Shown here: one piece after another, positions 36,973 to 46,332 of the stretch
How positions within the stretch are numbered: the stretch's first letter is position 1
Layout of the letters: every line of letters starts with the position of its first letter
Assembly: GCA_963676075.2 (NCBI GenBank)
Contig: CAXXNZ010000028.1
Coordinates: 62,001-126,000, forward strand
Length of the DNA: 64,000 bases
From: JAHJQZ01 sp963676075
GTDB taxonomy: Bacteria; Pseudomonadota; Alphaproteobacteria; Rhizobiales; Devosiaceae
Reading direction: 5' to 3'
Translations under genes and position numbers: made by a program
The notes under the pieces: model-generated
The model's input: only the letters and a program-made list of their open reading frames with translations
Told to the model about the DNA's origin: nothing
The model's database searches: none

Positions 36973-38028
36973 CTATTGGACGGATGTACCGGGGGCCGGT
37001 CCGGTCGAGTCGCGGGACACCAGCTTTACGGCGGTTTCGGTGTAGGTCGCGATGCGGTCCTGATCGCGCATGCGCTCGACCAGCCTGTTGACGCTGCGGG
37101 CGCCGATATCCTCGGACTCGACGCTGATCGTGGTCAAAGGCACCGAATTGAGCGCCGCGGTCGGAATATCGTCGAAACCAACGACCGAGACGTCGCCCGG
37201 CACATCGAGACCGGCTTCAACCAGTGCCGTGATGGCGCCGATGGCGCAATTGTCGTTGAAGCACTGGACCGCGGTAAAATCGCGCCCGCCCGGAGATTTG
37301 AGACGCTGCTTGACCGCTTGATAGGCAAGATTTGTCCGCATGCTCTCGAGTTCGACGACAAGCCCCTCGTCTATGGCGACGCCAGCTTCGCGCATCGCCC
37401 TTTGGCTGCCGCGTATGCGGTCGCGGATGGTGGGGCGCAAGGAATGCGCCAGTGTCAGGATACGGCTGTGTCCGAGCTGCAGCAAATGGCGCGCGCCGAG
37501 ATAACCGCCGGTACCGTTGGCCGGCGCCACGGCATCAAGGCGCATCAGTGGTTCACGTCCATTGATGATGACTGCCGGAATTCCGCGCTCATGCAGGGCC
37601 TGCACCACGTCGTCTCGTTGCATCGACAGCAAAAGATATCCGGCCGCACCTTCCACCGCTTCGAGCGCGGCGCTGCCGGACGGGCCGACAAGATTCATCG
37701 ACAGCGACAGCCCGAGTTCGCGAGCCCGGCGCTGCATGCCGCGCTGCACTGCCTGGATGAACTCGCCGGCGTCTTCTTCGGCCAGGTGCAAATCTGTCAG
37801 AACACCGATCTGGCTGGTGGTCGCCGCAATACCCGCGTAATTGAGCCTTTCGGCCGCCGTCTGGATGCGCAGGCGCACATCGCCCGAAATGCCCGGCGCG
37901 CCGCTCAGGGCGCGGGATGCTGTGCTCACCGAAACGCCGACGGCGTCGGCAATATCGCGTAATGTCACGCGGCTGGACCGTGATGAAATGATCTGGTCGG
38001 ACGCCTCGGGCCCGTCATACCCGGCCAT
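36973..38028 (-). CDS. LacI-family transcriptional regulator
   Basis: 351 residues. The HTH and hinge helix are at residues 20-70 (VTLRDIADAVGVSVSTASRA), followed by a periplasmic-binding-protein-like sensor domain (SQIGVLTDLHL; VSVVGFDDIPTAALNSVPLT). It is divergent from the lyase operon that starts at 38231 and probably represses it until an oligosaccharide or sugar-acid ligand binds. Confidence 0.95.
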   Translation of the reverse strand: MAGYDGPEASDQIISSRSSRVTLRDIADAVGVSVSTASRALSGAPGISGDVRLRIQTAAERLNYAGIAATTSQIGVLTDLHLAEEDAGEFIQAVQRGMQRRARELGLSLSMNLVGPSGSAALEAVEGAAGYLLLSMQRDDVVQALHERGIPAVIINGREPLMRLDAVAPANGTGGYLGARHLLQLGHSRILTLAHSLRPTIRDRIRGSQRAMREAGVAIDEGLVVELESMRTNLAYQAVKQRLKSPGGRDFTAVQCFNDNCAIGAITALVEAGLDVPGDVSVVGFDDIPTAALNSVPLTTISVESEDIGARSVNRLVERMRDQDRIATYTETAVKLVSRDSTGPAPGTSVQ

Positions 38029-38104
38029 CGTTGCTCTCCCTCAGGCACTGCCCGGTGCAGCCGCGCAACCGCCTATCGTTTTTCCTTTTATGGCACAAGC
38101 CGCT

Positions 38105-38157
38105 AGATTGCGCAATCTTGCATTGTCTACGCAAAATTGCGCTACAAAGCAATTTTG
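38105..38157. promoter_or_regulatory. LacI-type operator sites
   Basis: A perfect 14-bp palindrome AGATTGCGCAATCT (38105-38118), with the central CG typical of LacI/GalR operators, is followed by an inverted repeat CAAAATTGC (38132-38140)/GCAATTTTG (38149-38157). Both lie between the divergent lacI-type gene and the lyase gene. Confidence 0.65.
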
Positions 38158-38230
38158 ACTTGACTTTGCATGCGCACGATGACTGACTTCGATCAACAAA
38201 AAGCGGCTCACAGCCGATGAAGGGAGTGAC

Positions 38231-40096
38231 GTGCAAAGCGTCGTCGAACATAGCCACAGCGGATATGCTGGACTGTCGGTGTCCGGCCGCCTATCTGACC
38301 TTGCGAGCATTCTGCCCGGCTACGCGCCGGCGCCGCCAGCGACCGATCGTGCCTTCTGGGATGGTCTGCCGCAAGCGACGCGCGCTGCGCTCATTGCCGA
38401 TGCGGAAAAGGTCGCATCGTCGGACTGGGCGACGCTGCCCGCCAGGCATTACCGAGCATTTGCGGCGACGGGCGACCGCGCTGCCTATGAGATCGGCTAT
38501 TTCACCCGCCGTGGGCGTTTGACCGTCTTGGCGCTCGGCGAAGCGGCGGAGAACAAGGGCCGGTTCATCGACGCTCTGATCGACGGGCTGATGCTCATCG
38601 TCGAAGAGAGCGGCTGGCAATTGCCGGCCCACAATTCCCAGGTGCGTGACGGCAAGTTCGATCCCCTGCCCGACCCCGCCCATCCGGTGATCGATCTGTT
38701 CGCCGCGGAGACCGGCGCGCTGCTGTCGCTTGTCGTTTATCTGTTGCGTGGCGCGCTCGATGCCGCCACGCCGATGGTGGTCGAACGCATCAAGCGCGAA
38801 ATCTCGACGCGCATTACCCGCCCCTATCTCGGGCGGAATTTCTGGTGGATGAGCGCCGAGGGCGAGACGACCAACAACTGGACCGTCTGGTGCACCCAGA
38901 ACATCCTGATTTCGACCTTTGTTCGTCCGACCAGCCAGGCGACGCGGCGCGCCGTCATCACCAAGGCCGCCACCAGCCTTGACGCTTTCATGCGTGACTA
39001 TGGCGAAGACGGCGCCTGCGACGAAGGCCCGGCCTATTATCGCCATGCCGCGCTCTGCCTTTTCGGTGCGCTCAACATCATGGACGAGGTGGCACCAAGC
39101 GTGTTTGCACAGGTGTGGCAGCAACCCAAGCTGCGCAACATCGCCGAATACATCCTAAACACCAACGTCGCCGATAGTTGGCACATCAATTTCGCCGATG
39201 CCGCTGCCTCAATCGGGCCCTGTGGCGCGCGGGAATTCCTGTTCGGCAAGAAGGTCGGCTCGGATGCGCTGTGCGCTTTGGCTGCCGCCGACGCCCGCAC
39301 CGTGACCGAGGCCCCTGCGATCGATACGCCCGAGGGCGCCAGCCTGTTCAATCGCCTTCTCGATATCGTGGCGGCGTCGGAAATCGACGGCTACGACAAA
39401 GAGCCGGTGACACCGCCCGATATCTATTATCCGAGCACCGGTCTGTTCGTCGCCCGCGACGGGCATTTCACTCTTGCCGCCAAGGCCGGCGACAATGACG
39501 ACAGCCACAATCACAACGATGTCGGCTCGGTCACCCTTTATGCCGGTGGCAAGCCGCTGCTCATCGATGTCGGCGTCGAGACCTATACCAAGAAGACCTT
39601 CTCGCCCGAGCGTTACGACATCTGGACGATGCAGTCGGCCTTCCACAATCTGCCGAGCTTTGAGGGTATCGGCCAGATGGCCGGAGCGGACTTTGCTGCC
39701 CGCGATGTCGCCGTGTCGCTTGGTGACGATGTTTCCGAGGTCACGATGGAGATTGCCGGCGCCTATCCGGCGGAGGCGGGTGTCTCCAGCTATCGCCGCC
39801 GAGTGCGCCTGATAAAGGGCACCCGCGTCGAGATCGTCGATACCTACCACGGCAGTCGGCCGCCCGAACTCTCGCTGATGTTTGCAGATAGGCCGACCGT
39901 CAGCGACGGGCAGATATCGGTCGAAGGTGGCGAAACCATTGCCGTTTCCGGCGCTGGAACAATGCGGGTCGAAGACATCGCCGTCACCGATGAATGGCTG
40001 CTCTGGACCTGGCCCGAGTGCCTCTATCGCGTGTTGGTGCCGCTTGCCGGCAATGAGATCAGTCTAGTCATAGAAAAGAGCGGGGAAACGGCATGA
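38231..40096 (+). CDS. Heparinase II/III-like polysaccharide lyase
   Basis: 621 residues from GTG 38231, preceded by AAGGGAG. The N-terminal two-thirds is an alpha-helical toroid pattern (NNWTVWCTQNILIST; ACDEGPAYYRHAAL). The C-terminal beta-sandwich is heparinase II/III-like (PF07940) with the metal-site pattern DDSHNHNDVGSVTLYAGGKP, LLIDVG and AFHNLPSFEG. No signal peptide is visible, so it should cleave imported oligosaccharides in the cytoplasm by beta-elimination at a uronic acid. The specific polymer is unknown. It is the first gene of the block C operon and overlaps the next by four bases (ATGA). Confidence 0.87.
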   Translation: MQSVVEHSHSGYAGLSVSGRLSDLASILPGYAPAPPATDRAFWDGLPQATRAALIADAEKVASSDWATLPARHYRAFAATGDRAAYEIGYFTRRGRLTVLALGEAAENKGRFIDALIDGLMLIVEESGWQLPAHNSQVRDGKFDPLPDPAHPVIDLFAAETGALLSLVVYLLRGALDAATPMVVERIKREISTRITRPYLGRNFWWMSAEGETTNNWTVWCTQNILISTFVRPTSQATRRAVITKAATSLDAFMRDYGEDGACDEGPAYYRHAALCLFGALNIMDEVAPSVFAQVWQQPKLRNIAEYILNTNVADSWHINFADAAASIGPCGAREFLFGKKVGSDALCALAAADARTVTEAPAIDTPEGASLFNRLLDIVAASEIDGYDKEPVTPPDIYYPSTGLFVARDGHFTLAAKAGDNDDSHNHNDVGSVTLYAGGKPLLIDVGVETYTKKTFSPERYDIWTMQSAFHNLPSFEGIGQMAGADFAARDVAVSLGDDVSEVTMEIAGAYPAEAGVSSYRRRVRLIKGTRVEIVDTYHGSRPPELSLMFADRPTVSDGQISVEGGETIAVSGAGTMRVEDIAVTDEWLLWTWPECLYRVLVPLAGNEISLVIEKSGETA

Positions 40097-41040
40097 GCGC
40101 CGAAACCGAAAGCCGCGCCGCGGCTCGACCGCCTAAGGTCGCCGTTTCGCAGCGGCGCCGGCGGTTGTTGAACAACCTGACGGCCTATTCCTTCATCGCG
40201 CCCAACTTCATTGGTTTTGCCGTGTTCACGCTCGGCCCGATCATCTTCGCCTTCATGCTGGCGTTCATGCATTGGGACGGTTCGAACCCGATCGAGTTTG
40301 CCGGTCTCGACAACTTCTTCAAACTGTTCCGCGACCGCGTCTTCCAGGCCGCTTTCTGGAACACCATCATCTACACCGGCTTCACGGTGCCGCTGACCCT
40401 TGCCTGCTCGCTCGGGCTTGCCATTCTGCTCAACCAGAAGATCTTCGGCCGCAATTTCTTCAGAACGGTTGCCTTCTTCCCCTATGTCGCTTCGCTGGTC
40501 GCCGTGGCCGTCGTCTGGAACATGATCTTTCACCCCGAATTCGGGCCGGTGAACATGATCCTGTACTCTCTGGGCGTCGATCCCAAGGATCTGCCGCGCT
40601 GGGCCGCCGACAAGAACTGGGCGATGATCACCATCATCATGTTCTCGGTCTGGAAGTACATGGGCTACTTCATGGTGATCTACCTGGCCGGTCTGCAGGG
40701 CATTGCCGCCGAGCTCTATGAGGCTGCCGACATCGACGGTGCGTCGGCCTGGCAGAAGTTCTGGCGCATCACCCTGCCCCAGCTCGGACCGACAACGTTC
40801 TTTGTCTCGGTGATGCTGACCATCCAGTCGTTCAAGGTGTTCGATCAGGTCTACATGATCACCCAGGGCGGTCCGGGTACGTCGACCCTCATGCTCGTCT
40901 ATCACATCTACAACGAAGCCTTCGTCAGTTGGGATCTCGGCTATTCGAGCATGGTTGCGCTCGTTCTGTTCCTGCTCGTGCTCGTCATCACCGTCGTCCA
41001 GTTCCGCTGGACCCACGCCAACGAGGAGGACCTGACATGA
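40093..41040 (+). CDS. CUT1 sugar ABC transporter permease (MalF type)
   Basis: 315 residues: basic cytoplasmic tail, then six predicted spans. EAA loop: YEAADIDGASAWQKFWRITL. It overlaps both neighbours by four bases, so translation is coupled along the operon. Confidence 0.94.
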   Translation: MSAETESRAAARPPKVAVSQRRRRLLNNLTAYSFIAPNFIGFAVFTLGPIIFAFMLAFMHWDGSNPIEFAGLDNFFKLFRDRVFQAAFWNTIIYTGFTVPLTLACSLGLAILLNQKIFGRNFFRTVAFFPYVASLVAVAVVWNMIFHPEFGPVNMILYSLGVDPKDLPRWAADKNWAMITIIMFSVWKYMGYFMVIYLAGLQGIAAELYEAADIDGASAWQKFWRITLPQLGPTTFFVSVMLTIQSFKVFDQVYMITQGGPGTSTLMLVYHIYNEAFVSWDLGYSSMVALVLFLLVLVITVVQFRWTHANEEDLT

Positions 41041-41909
41041 CCACCGATGCCCTCCCCATGGCCGAATCTCCGCTCCGCCGGCCCAAAAAGCGCATCAACT
41101 GGGGCCTGATCCTGACCTATATCGTCGTGATCGTGGTCAGCCTCACCATGCTGCTGCCGTTCGTGTGGATGCTGTCGGCCTCGCTCAAGCTCGATCGCGA
41201 CGTGTTCGCCTTCCCGATTCAGTGGATCCCCACCGAGCCGCGCTGGCAGAATTACATCGATATCTGGACCAAGATTCCGCTCGGTCTGTTCGTCATGAAC
41301 ACGGTCAAGCTGACCCTTGTCGTCACACTCCTGCAGCTGATCACTTCGAGCTTTGCCGCCTACGCTTTCGCCAAGCTCAAGTTCCCCTACAAGAACGCCC
41401 TGTTCCTCGCCTATATCGCCACCATCGCCATGCCCTGGCAGGTTTATATGGTGCCGCAATTCATCATGATGCGCGGTTTCGGGCTCAACAACACGCTTCT
41501 GGCCATGGTCTGCCTTCAGGCCTTTTCCGCCTTCGGCGTGTTCCTGATGCGCCAGTTCTATATGTCGATCCCTGACGAGCTGTGCGAGGCGGCGCGCATC
41601 GACGGCATGAGCGAATACGGCATCTGGTGGCGCATCATGTTGCCACTGTCGATGCCGGCGATCTCGACCCTGACGATCTTCACCTTCGTCAACACCTGGA
41701 ACGATTTCCTCGGGCCGCTGATCTACCTCACCAAAACCGATGTGAAGACCATCCAGATCGGTATCCGGATGTTCATTACCCAATACACCCAGGAATACGG
41801 GCTGATCATGGCTGCGTCGGTCGTGTCGCTGATCCCCGTGCTCATCGTTTTCCTGGCTCTGCAACGCTTCTTCGTTGAAGGCATCGCTTCGACGGGGCTC
41901 AAAGGATGA
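41037..41909 (+). CDS. CUT1 sugar ABC transporter permease (MalG type)
   Basis: 290 residues from ATG 41037, which overlaps the preceding stop (ATGA) and has GAGGAGG upstream. Six spans, EAA loop CEAARIDGMSEYGIWWRIML, C-terminus FVEGIASTGLKG. It forms the channel with the preceding permease. Confidence 0.94.
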   Translation: MTTDALPMAESPLRRPKKRINWGLILTYIVVIVVSLTMLLPFVWMLSASLKLDRDVFAFPIQWIPTEPRWQNYIDIWTKIPLGLFVMNTVKLTLVVTLLQLITSSFAAYAFAKLKFPYKNALFLAYIATIAMPWQVYMVPQFIMMRGFGLNNTLLAMVCLQAFSAFGVFLMRQFYMSIPDELCEAARIDGMSEYGIWWRIMLPLSMPAISTLTIFTFVNTWNDFLGPLIYLTKTDVKTIQIGIRMFITQYTQEYGLIMAASVVSLIPVLIVFLALQRFFVEGIASTGLKG

Positions 41910-41911
41910 CT

Positions 41912-43087
41912 ATGCTGAAGACTGCCACCCGTACCGATGGCGTTGCGCCGATCTCAACGGACGAACTGACCGACGCGATGGCCAATGCCGTCGCCCAGGT
42001 CCGGCGCAACCTGCCGACGTTCACCTATTCGGCGCAGAACCACTCAAGCGTCGACAATTTCTATCCGGCAGTGCCCAACACCCAGTGGACGTCCGGGTTC
42101 TGGCCCGGGTCGATCTGGCTCGCCTATGAGGCGACCGGCGACAAGACGTTCCGCTATGCCGCGCAGATTCAGGTCCAGAGCTTCCTTCATCGCATCGTGA
42201 ACCGCATCGAAACCGATCACCACGACATGGGGTTCCTCTATTCGCCCAGCTGCGTGGCCGGATGGAAACTGGTCGGTGACGAGGATGGCCGCCGCGCGGC
42301 GATTCTGGCCGCGGACCAGTTGCTCGAGCGCTTCCAGGAAAAGGGTCAGTTCATCCAGGCCTGGGGGCCGATGGGCCAGCCGGAGCAATACCGCTACATT
42401 ATCGACTGTCTGTTGAATCTGCCGCTTCTGCATTGGGCCAGCGCCGAGACGGGTGAGCCGAAATATCGCGAAAAGGCTTTGGCGCATGCGCATACGACGC
42501 TCGCCAATTCGATCCGGCCGGACTATTCGACCCATCACACCTTCTACATGGACCAGGAGACCGGAGCGCCGGTTCGCGGCTCGACGGTGCAAGGCTATCG
42601 CGATGAGAGTGCCTGGACGCGCGGTCAGGCCTGGAGCATCGCCGGCATGGCGGTGTGCTACCGTTACGAGCGCGACAGCGCCTATCGCGACACCTTCGAC
42701 AAGCTGCTCGACTACTACCTGGGCCGGCTACCCGACGATCTGGTGCCCTATTGGGATCTGACCTTCATCGACGGCGACGAGCCGCGCGATTCCTCATCCG
42801 CGGCGATCACCGCCTGCGGCCTGATGGAAATGGCGGATCTGGTCGACCCCGAACGCGCCAGCGAACTTCGTGATCTTGCCGCCCGCATGATGGGCAGCCT
42901 CTGGCGCGGTTATGCCGTACGCGATCCCAAGGTTTCCAATGGCCTGGTCCTGCACGGCACCTACTCGAAAAAGACACCCTTCAACACCTGCACCGGCGAA
43001 GGCGTCGACGAGTGCGTTGCTTGGGGCGACTACTATTATTTCGAAGGTCTGACGCGCCTTACGCGTCAATGGACTCCCTACTGGTGA
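41912..43087 (+). CDS. GH88 unsaturated glucuronyl hydrolase
   Basis: 391 residues. I prefer ATG 41912, which has AAAGGA at correct spacing; ATG 41906 overlaps the previous stop but sits on top of that site. GH88 marks are clear: WTSGFWPGSIWLAYEATGD, DHHDMGFLYSPSC and YRYIIDCLLNLPLLHWAS with the candidate catalytic acids, and ESAWTRGQAWSIAGMA. The family hydrates the 4,5-unsaturated uronic acid produced by lyases and frees the next sugar. Lack of a signal peptide puts it in the cytoplasm. Its neighbour, the heparinase-like lyase, would supply its substrate. Confidence 0.93.
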   Translation: MLKTATRTDGVAPISTDELTDAMANAVAQVRRNLPTFTYSAQNHSSVDNFYPAVPNTQWTSGFWPGSIWLAYEATGDKTFRYAAQIQVQSFLHRIVNRIETDHHDMGFLYSPSCVAGWKLVGDEDGRRAAILAADQLLERFQEKGQFIQAWGPMGQPEQYRYIIDCLLNLPLLHWASAETGEPKYREKALAHAHTTLANSIRPDYSTHHTFYMDQETGAPVRGSTVQGYRDESAWTRGQAWSIAGMAVCYRYERDSAYRDTFDKLLDYYLGRLPDDLVPYWDLTFIDGDEPRDSSSAAITACGLMEMADLVDPERASELRDLAARMMGSLWRGYAVRDPKVSNGLVLHGTYSKKTPFNTCTGEGVDECVAWGDYYYFEGLTRLTRQWTPYW

Positions 43088-43120
43088 CCCCGGTGAACGA
43101 GAAGAATTCAGGATAGAACA

Positions 43121-44230
43121 ATGGCCGGCATATCGCTCAGAAAGATCAGAAAGACCTTCGGGACGCTGACTGTCGTACACGACATCGATCTCGAGATCGC
43201 CGACAAGGAATTCATCATCCTGGTCGGGCCGTCCGGATGCGGGAAATCGACGACGCTCCGGATGATCGCGGGGCTAGAGGAAATCAGCGCCGGCGATCTC
43301 GTCATCGGCGACACCGTCGTCAACGACGTGCCGCCCAAGAACCGCGATATCGCCATGGTGTTCCAGAATTATGCGCTCTACCCGCATATGACGGTTTACA
43401 AGAACATGGCCTTCGGTCTCGAACTGAGGCATTCGCCCAAGGATGTCATCGACCAGAAGGTCAAGGACGCCGCCGAAGTCCTCGACATCACCTATCTGCT
43501 CAACCGCAAGCCCAAGGCGCTTTCGGGCGGCCAGCGCCAGCGCGTTGCGCTCGGACGCGCCATGGTTCGTTCGCCGGCGGTGTTCCTGCTCGACGAGCCG
43601 CTATCGAACCTCGACGCCAAGCTTCGCACGGCCATGCGCGCCGAGATCACCAAGCTGCACCGTCGGCTTGATGCGACCTTCATCTACGTCACTCATGACC
43701 AGGTCGAGGCCATGACCATGGCCGACCGCATCGTGGTGATGAAGGATGGCTACATCCATCAGGTCGACACGCCGCAAAATCTCTATGACCATCCGGTCAA
43801 CATGTTTGTTGCGGGCTTCATCGGTGCGCCGCAGATGAACTTCCTGCCGGTTACCATCAAACGCGAGAACGGTGCGCCCGTTGCCATGTTCGACGGTCAG
43901 GCACTGCCCCTGCCCGCCGGCCTCGACGCTCAGACCATTGCCAAATACGAGGGCAAGGAGTGCGTCCTCGGCCTCAGACCCGAGAACCTCCACGAACGCC
44001 TGCCGGTTGACGTCGATCCGGAGATGACCCGGTCGGTGAAGGTGCAGGTCGAGCTGGCCGAGCCGATGGGATCCGAGGTGCATGTGAACGCACGTCTGGC
44101 CGGCCAGGCCGTCGTCGCCCGCGTGTCGCCACGCTGCAATGCCAAGACCGGCGATGAGCTGACGCTGATTGCCGACATGACCACCGCACATTTGTTCGAC
44201 AAGGAAACGGAAATGGCCCTGACGGCCTGA
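43121..44230 (+). CDS. CUT1 sugar ABC transporter ATPase (UgpC/MalK type)
   Basis: 369 residues. Walker A GPSGCGKST, signature LSGGQRQRVALGR, Walker B VFLLDEPLSNLDAKLR, switch VTHDQVEA, and a C-terminal OB-fold domain. It supplies energy to the permease pair of block C. It lies 33 bases after the GH88 gene. Confidence 0.95.
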   Translation: MAGISLRKIRKTFGTLTVVHDIDLEIADKEFIILVGPSGCGKSTTLRMIAGLEEISAGDLVIGDTVVNDVPPKNRDIAMVFQNYALYPHMTVYKNMAFGLELRHSPKDVIDQKVKDAAEVLDITYLLNRKPKALSGGQRQRVALGRAMVRSPAVFLLDEPLSNLDAKLRTAMRAEITKLHRRLDATFIYVTHDQVEAMTMADRIVVMKDGYIHQVDTPQNLYDHPVNMFVAGFIGAPQMNFLPVTIKRENGAPVAMFDGQALPLPAGLDAQTIAKYEGKECVLGLRPENLHERLPVDVDPEMTRSVKVQVELAEPMGSEVHVNARLAGQAVVARVSPRCNAKTGDELTLIADMTTAHLFDKETEMALTA

Positions 44231-44250
44231 CGAGGAGGACTGCCCGCCAC

Positions 44251-44987
44251 ATGATGAACTGGTTTCTCAACTTCTATTTCGGCGAAGGGCCGGGCATCGA
44301 CAAGAATGCCCCCAAGCCCAAGGGGCTCAAGCTCCTTGGGACGTGCTCGCGCGCGAATGGTGGACGTTGCTGAAACTCAATGTTCTGTTCATCACCTTCG
44401 CGCTGCCGCTCATCACCCTGCCCGCCGCGTGGTTCGCCGCGATCTCGGTTTCGGTGGCCATGCTCGAAGACCGCAATGTCTGGTTGCTGCGCGATTTCTG
44501 GGCCGCCTTCCGCGGGCGCTTTGCATTGACGACCCTTCTGGGGCTCGGGTTCTGCGGCGGCGAGGCGCTGGCGGTACTGGCGGTGATAACATACGCAGGC
44601 GCGGCGACCGGTCAGCTCATCTTCGCAGCACCGATGACCATTGCAATCGTCATCGCGCTTGGCCTGCCGCTCATCGCAACCAATCTGTTCGTGGCCTTGG
44701 CCTTGCGACCCGATGCCCGCCTTGCCGATCTGTTCAAGGTCGCGGCCTTCGCGCTTCTGGCGCGCCCGCTTCCCGGACTGGTTGCCCTCGCCTTCGTGGC
44801 GGCGTTGTGGGTCGCCCATATCCTTTTCTATCCCGCATCGGTCCTGCTGCCGGTGCTGGTCAATTTCTCTCTTGGCGCACTGGTGCTGAGCCTTGCCGCC
44901 ATCGGGGGAGTTCATCTTGGCTTCTCGTATCTGCAAGCAACCACTCGATCTCAAACACCGAGAAGTCCTGAAACGCAGTCGGCGTAA
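44251..44987 (+). CDS. DUF624 (YesL-type) membrane protein, one base missing
   Basis: About 245 residues when repaired. The N-terminus MMNWFLNFYFGEGPGIDKNA from ATG 44251 is typical of DUF624 proteins; an AGGAGG lies 12 bases upstream. The frame breaks at 44336-44337: restoring one T gives LLWDVLAREWW and continues into the membrane part (LLKLNVLFITFALPLITLPA...) that runs to 44987. About five to six spans. DUF624 proteins sit beside CUT1 importers in many pectin and rhamnogalacturonan loci (YesL in Bacillus); a role in the importer is inferred from that association. Confidence 0.85.
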
Positions 44988-45004
44988 ATCTCAAGGAGGA
45001 GAAC

Positions 45005-46264
45005 ATGCAAAGACGTAATCTCATCAAAACGGCGCTTCTTGCCACGACCGCTCTGGCGATTGCCCAGACCCCGGCTCTGGCCGCCGATACCACCATCAAC
45101 TGGGCGCTGTGGGACTGGGACAAGACAGTCTACTACCAGCCGCTCATTGACGCCTTCGAAGCCAAGAATCCCGATATCAAGGTCGAATATACCGACCTCG
45201 GTTCCGCCGATTACAACCAGATGGTCATGACCCAGCTGACCGGTGGCGGTTCCGATCTCGATGTCATCACCATCAAGGACATCCCCGGCTACATGCAGAT
45301 GATCAACACCGGCCGGTTGATGGACCTGACCGGTGACGGCGTCGTTCCGAGCGATACCTCGGGCTACGGCGGTCTGATCGAGGCGCTGCAGGTCGACGGC
45401 AAGCAGTATGCTCTGCCGATGCGCACCGACTTCTGGATCATCTACTACAACAAGGCCGCTTTCGACGCCGCTGGCGTTGACTATCCGACCAACGACATGA
45501 CCTGGAAGGAATACGACGAGAAAGCCAAGGCGATCACTACCGGTTTCGGCCAGGACAAGATGTACGGCGCCCACCAGCACGTCTGGCGTTCCGTCGTCGA
45601 GCTTCCGGCCATCACCACCGGCGAGCACACGCTGATCGCCAAGGACTACTCGTTCCTGAAGCCGTGGTACGATCGTGCCATTGCCCTGCAGGACGAGGGC
45701 ATCGCCCGCAGCTATGCCTCGCTCAAGACCACCCAGACCCACTACTCCAGCGTCTGGTTCCAGGGCACGGTCGGCATGATGCCGATGGGCACCTGGTTCA
45801 TCTCGACCCAAATCGCCAAGCAGAAGACCGGCGAGTCCAAGGTCACCGACTGGGGCATCGCCGCCTATCCGCATCCGGAAGGCGCTGAAGCGGGTGGCAC
45901 CGCCGGCACGCTGACCGGCGTTGCCGTCAACTCCAGCTCCGAAAATGCGGATGCGGCCAAGAAGTTCGTCGCCTTCCTGTCCGGTCCCGAGGGCGCCAAG
46001 ATCTTCGCCGAAACGGGCAATTTCCCGCCGTTGAAGACCGACGAAGTGATGAAGATCATCACCTCCAAGGACGGTTTCCCGAACGACGAGACCAGCCTCG
46101 GTGCGCTCAAGACCAAAAAGACCTATCTCGAAATGCCGGTTGATCCGAAGGCCGCTGAGTACGAACTCGTGCTCAACCGCGCCCACGACAACATCATGAC
46201 CGAGAACGTCACGGTCGATGAAGGCATCAAGGAAATGAACGAAGGCGTCGCCGCCATCGACTAA
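45005..46264 (+). CDS. CUT1 sugar ABC transporter substrate-binding protein
   Basis: 419 residues behind a strong AAGGAGGAG. Twin-arginine-like or Sec signal peptide (MQRRNLIKTALLATTALAIA, cleavage near ALA-ADTT). SBP_bac_1 fold: INWALWDWDK, PLIDAFEAKNPDIKVEYTD, MMPMGTWFISTQIAKQ. It is the likely high-affinity oligosaccharide receptor for block C and is followed by a strong hairpin. Confidence 0.95.
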   Translation: MQRRNLIKTALLATTALAIAQTPALAADTTINWALWDWDKTVYYQPLIDAFEAKNPDIKVEYTDLGSADYNQMVMTQLTGGGSDLDVITIKDIPGYMQMINTGRLMDLTGDGVVPSDTSGYGGLIEALQVDGKQYALPMRTDFWIIYYNKAAFDAAGVDYPTNDMTWKEYDEKAKAITTGFGQDKMYGAHQHVWRSVVELPAITTGEHTLIAKDYSFLKPWYDRAIALQDEGIARSYASLKTTQTHYSSVWFQGTVGMMPMGTWFISTQIAKQKTGESKVTDWGIAAYPHPEGAEAGGTAGTLTGVAVNSSSENADAAKKFVAFLSGPEGAKIFAETGNFPPLKTDEVMKIITSKDGFPNDETSLGALKTKKTYLEMPVDPKAAEYELVLNRAHDNIMTENVTVDEGIKEMNEGVAAID

Positions 46265-46288
46265 GGCTGCGTTTCCGTCAACGTCATG

Positions 46289-46316
46289 GAGCCGGCCCAC
46301 GGGCCGGCTCTTTCTC
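46289..46316 (+). terminator. Hairpin after the block C binding-protein gene
   Basis: A 9- to 10-bp stem GAGCCGGCCC/GGGCCGGCTC with a very small loop is followed by TTTCTC. It would end most transcripts after the binding-protein gene, or separate it from the DUF2264 gene 17 bases on. Confidence 0.75.
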
Positions 46317-46332
46317 AATTGGGCCAACAGAT

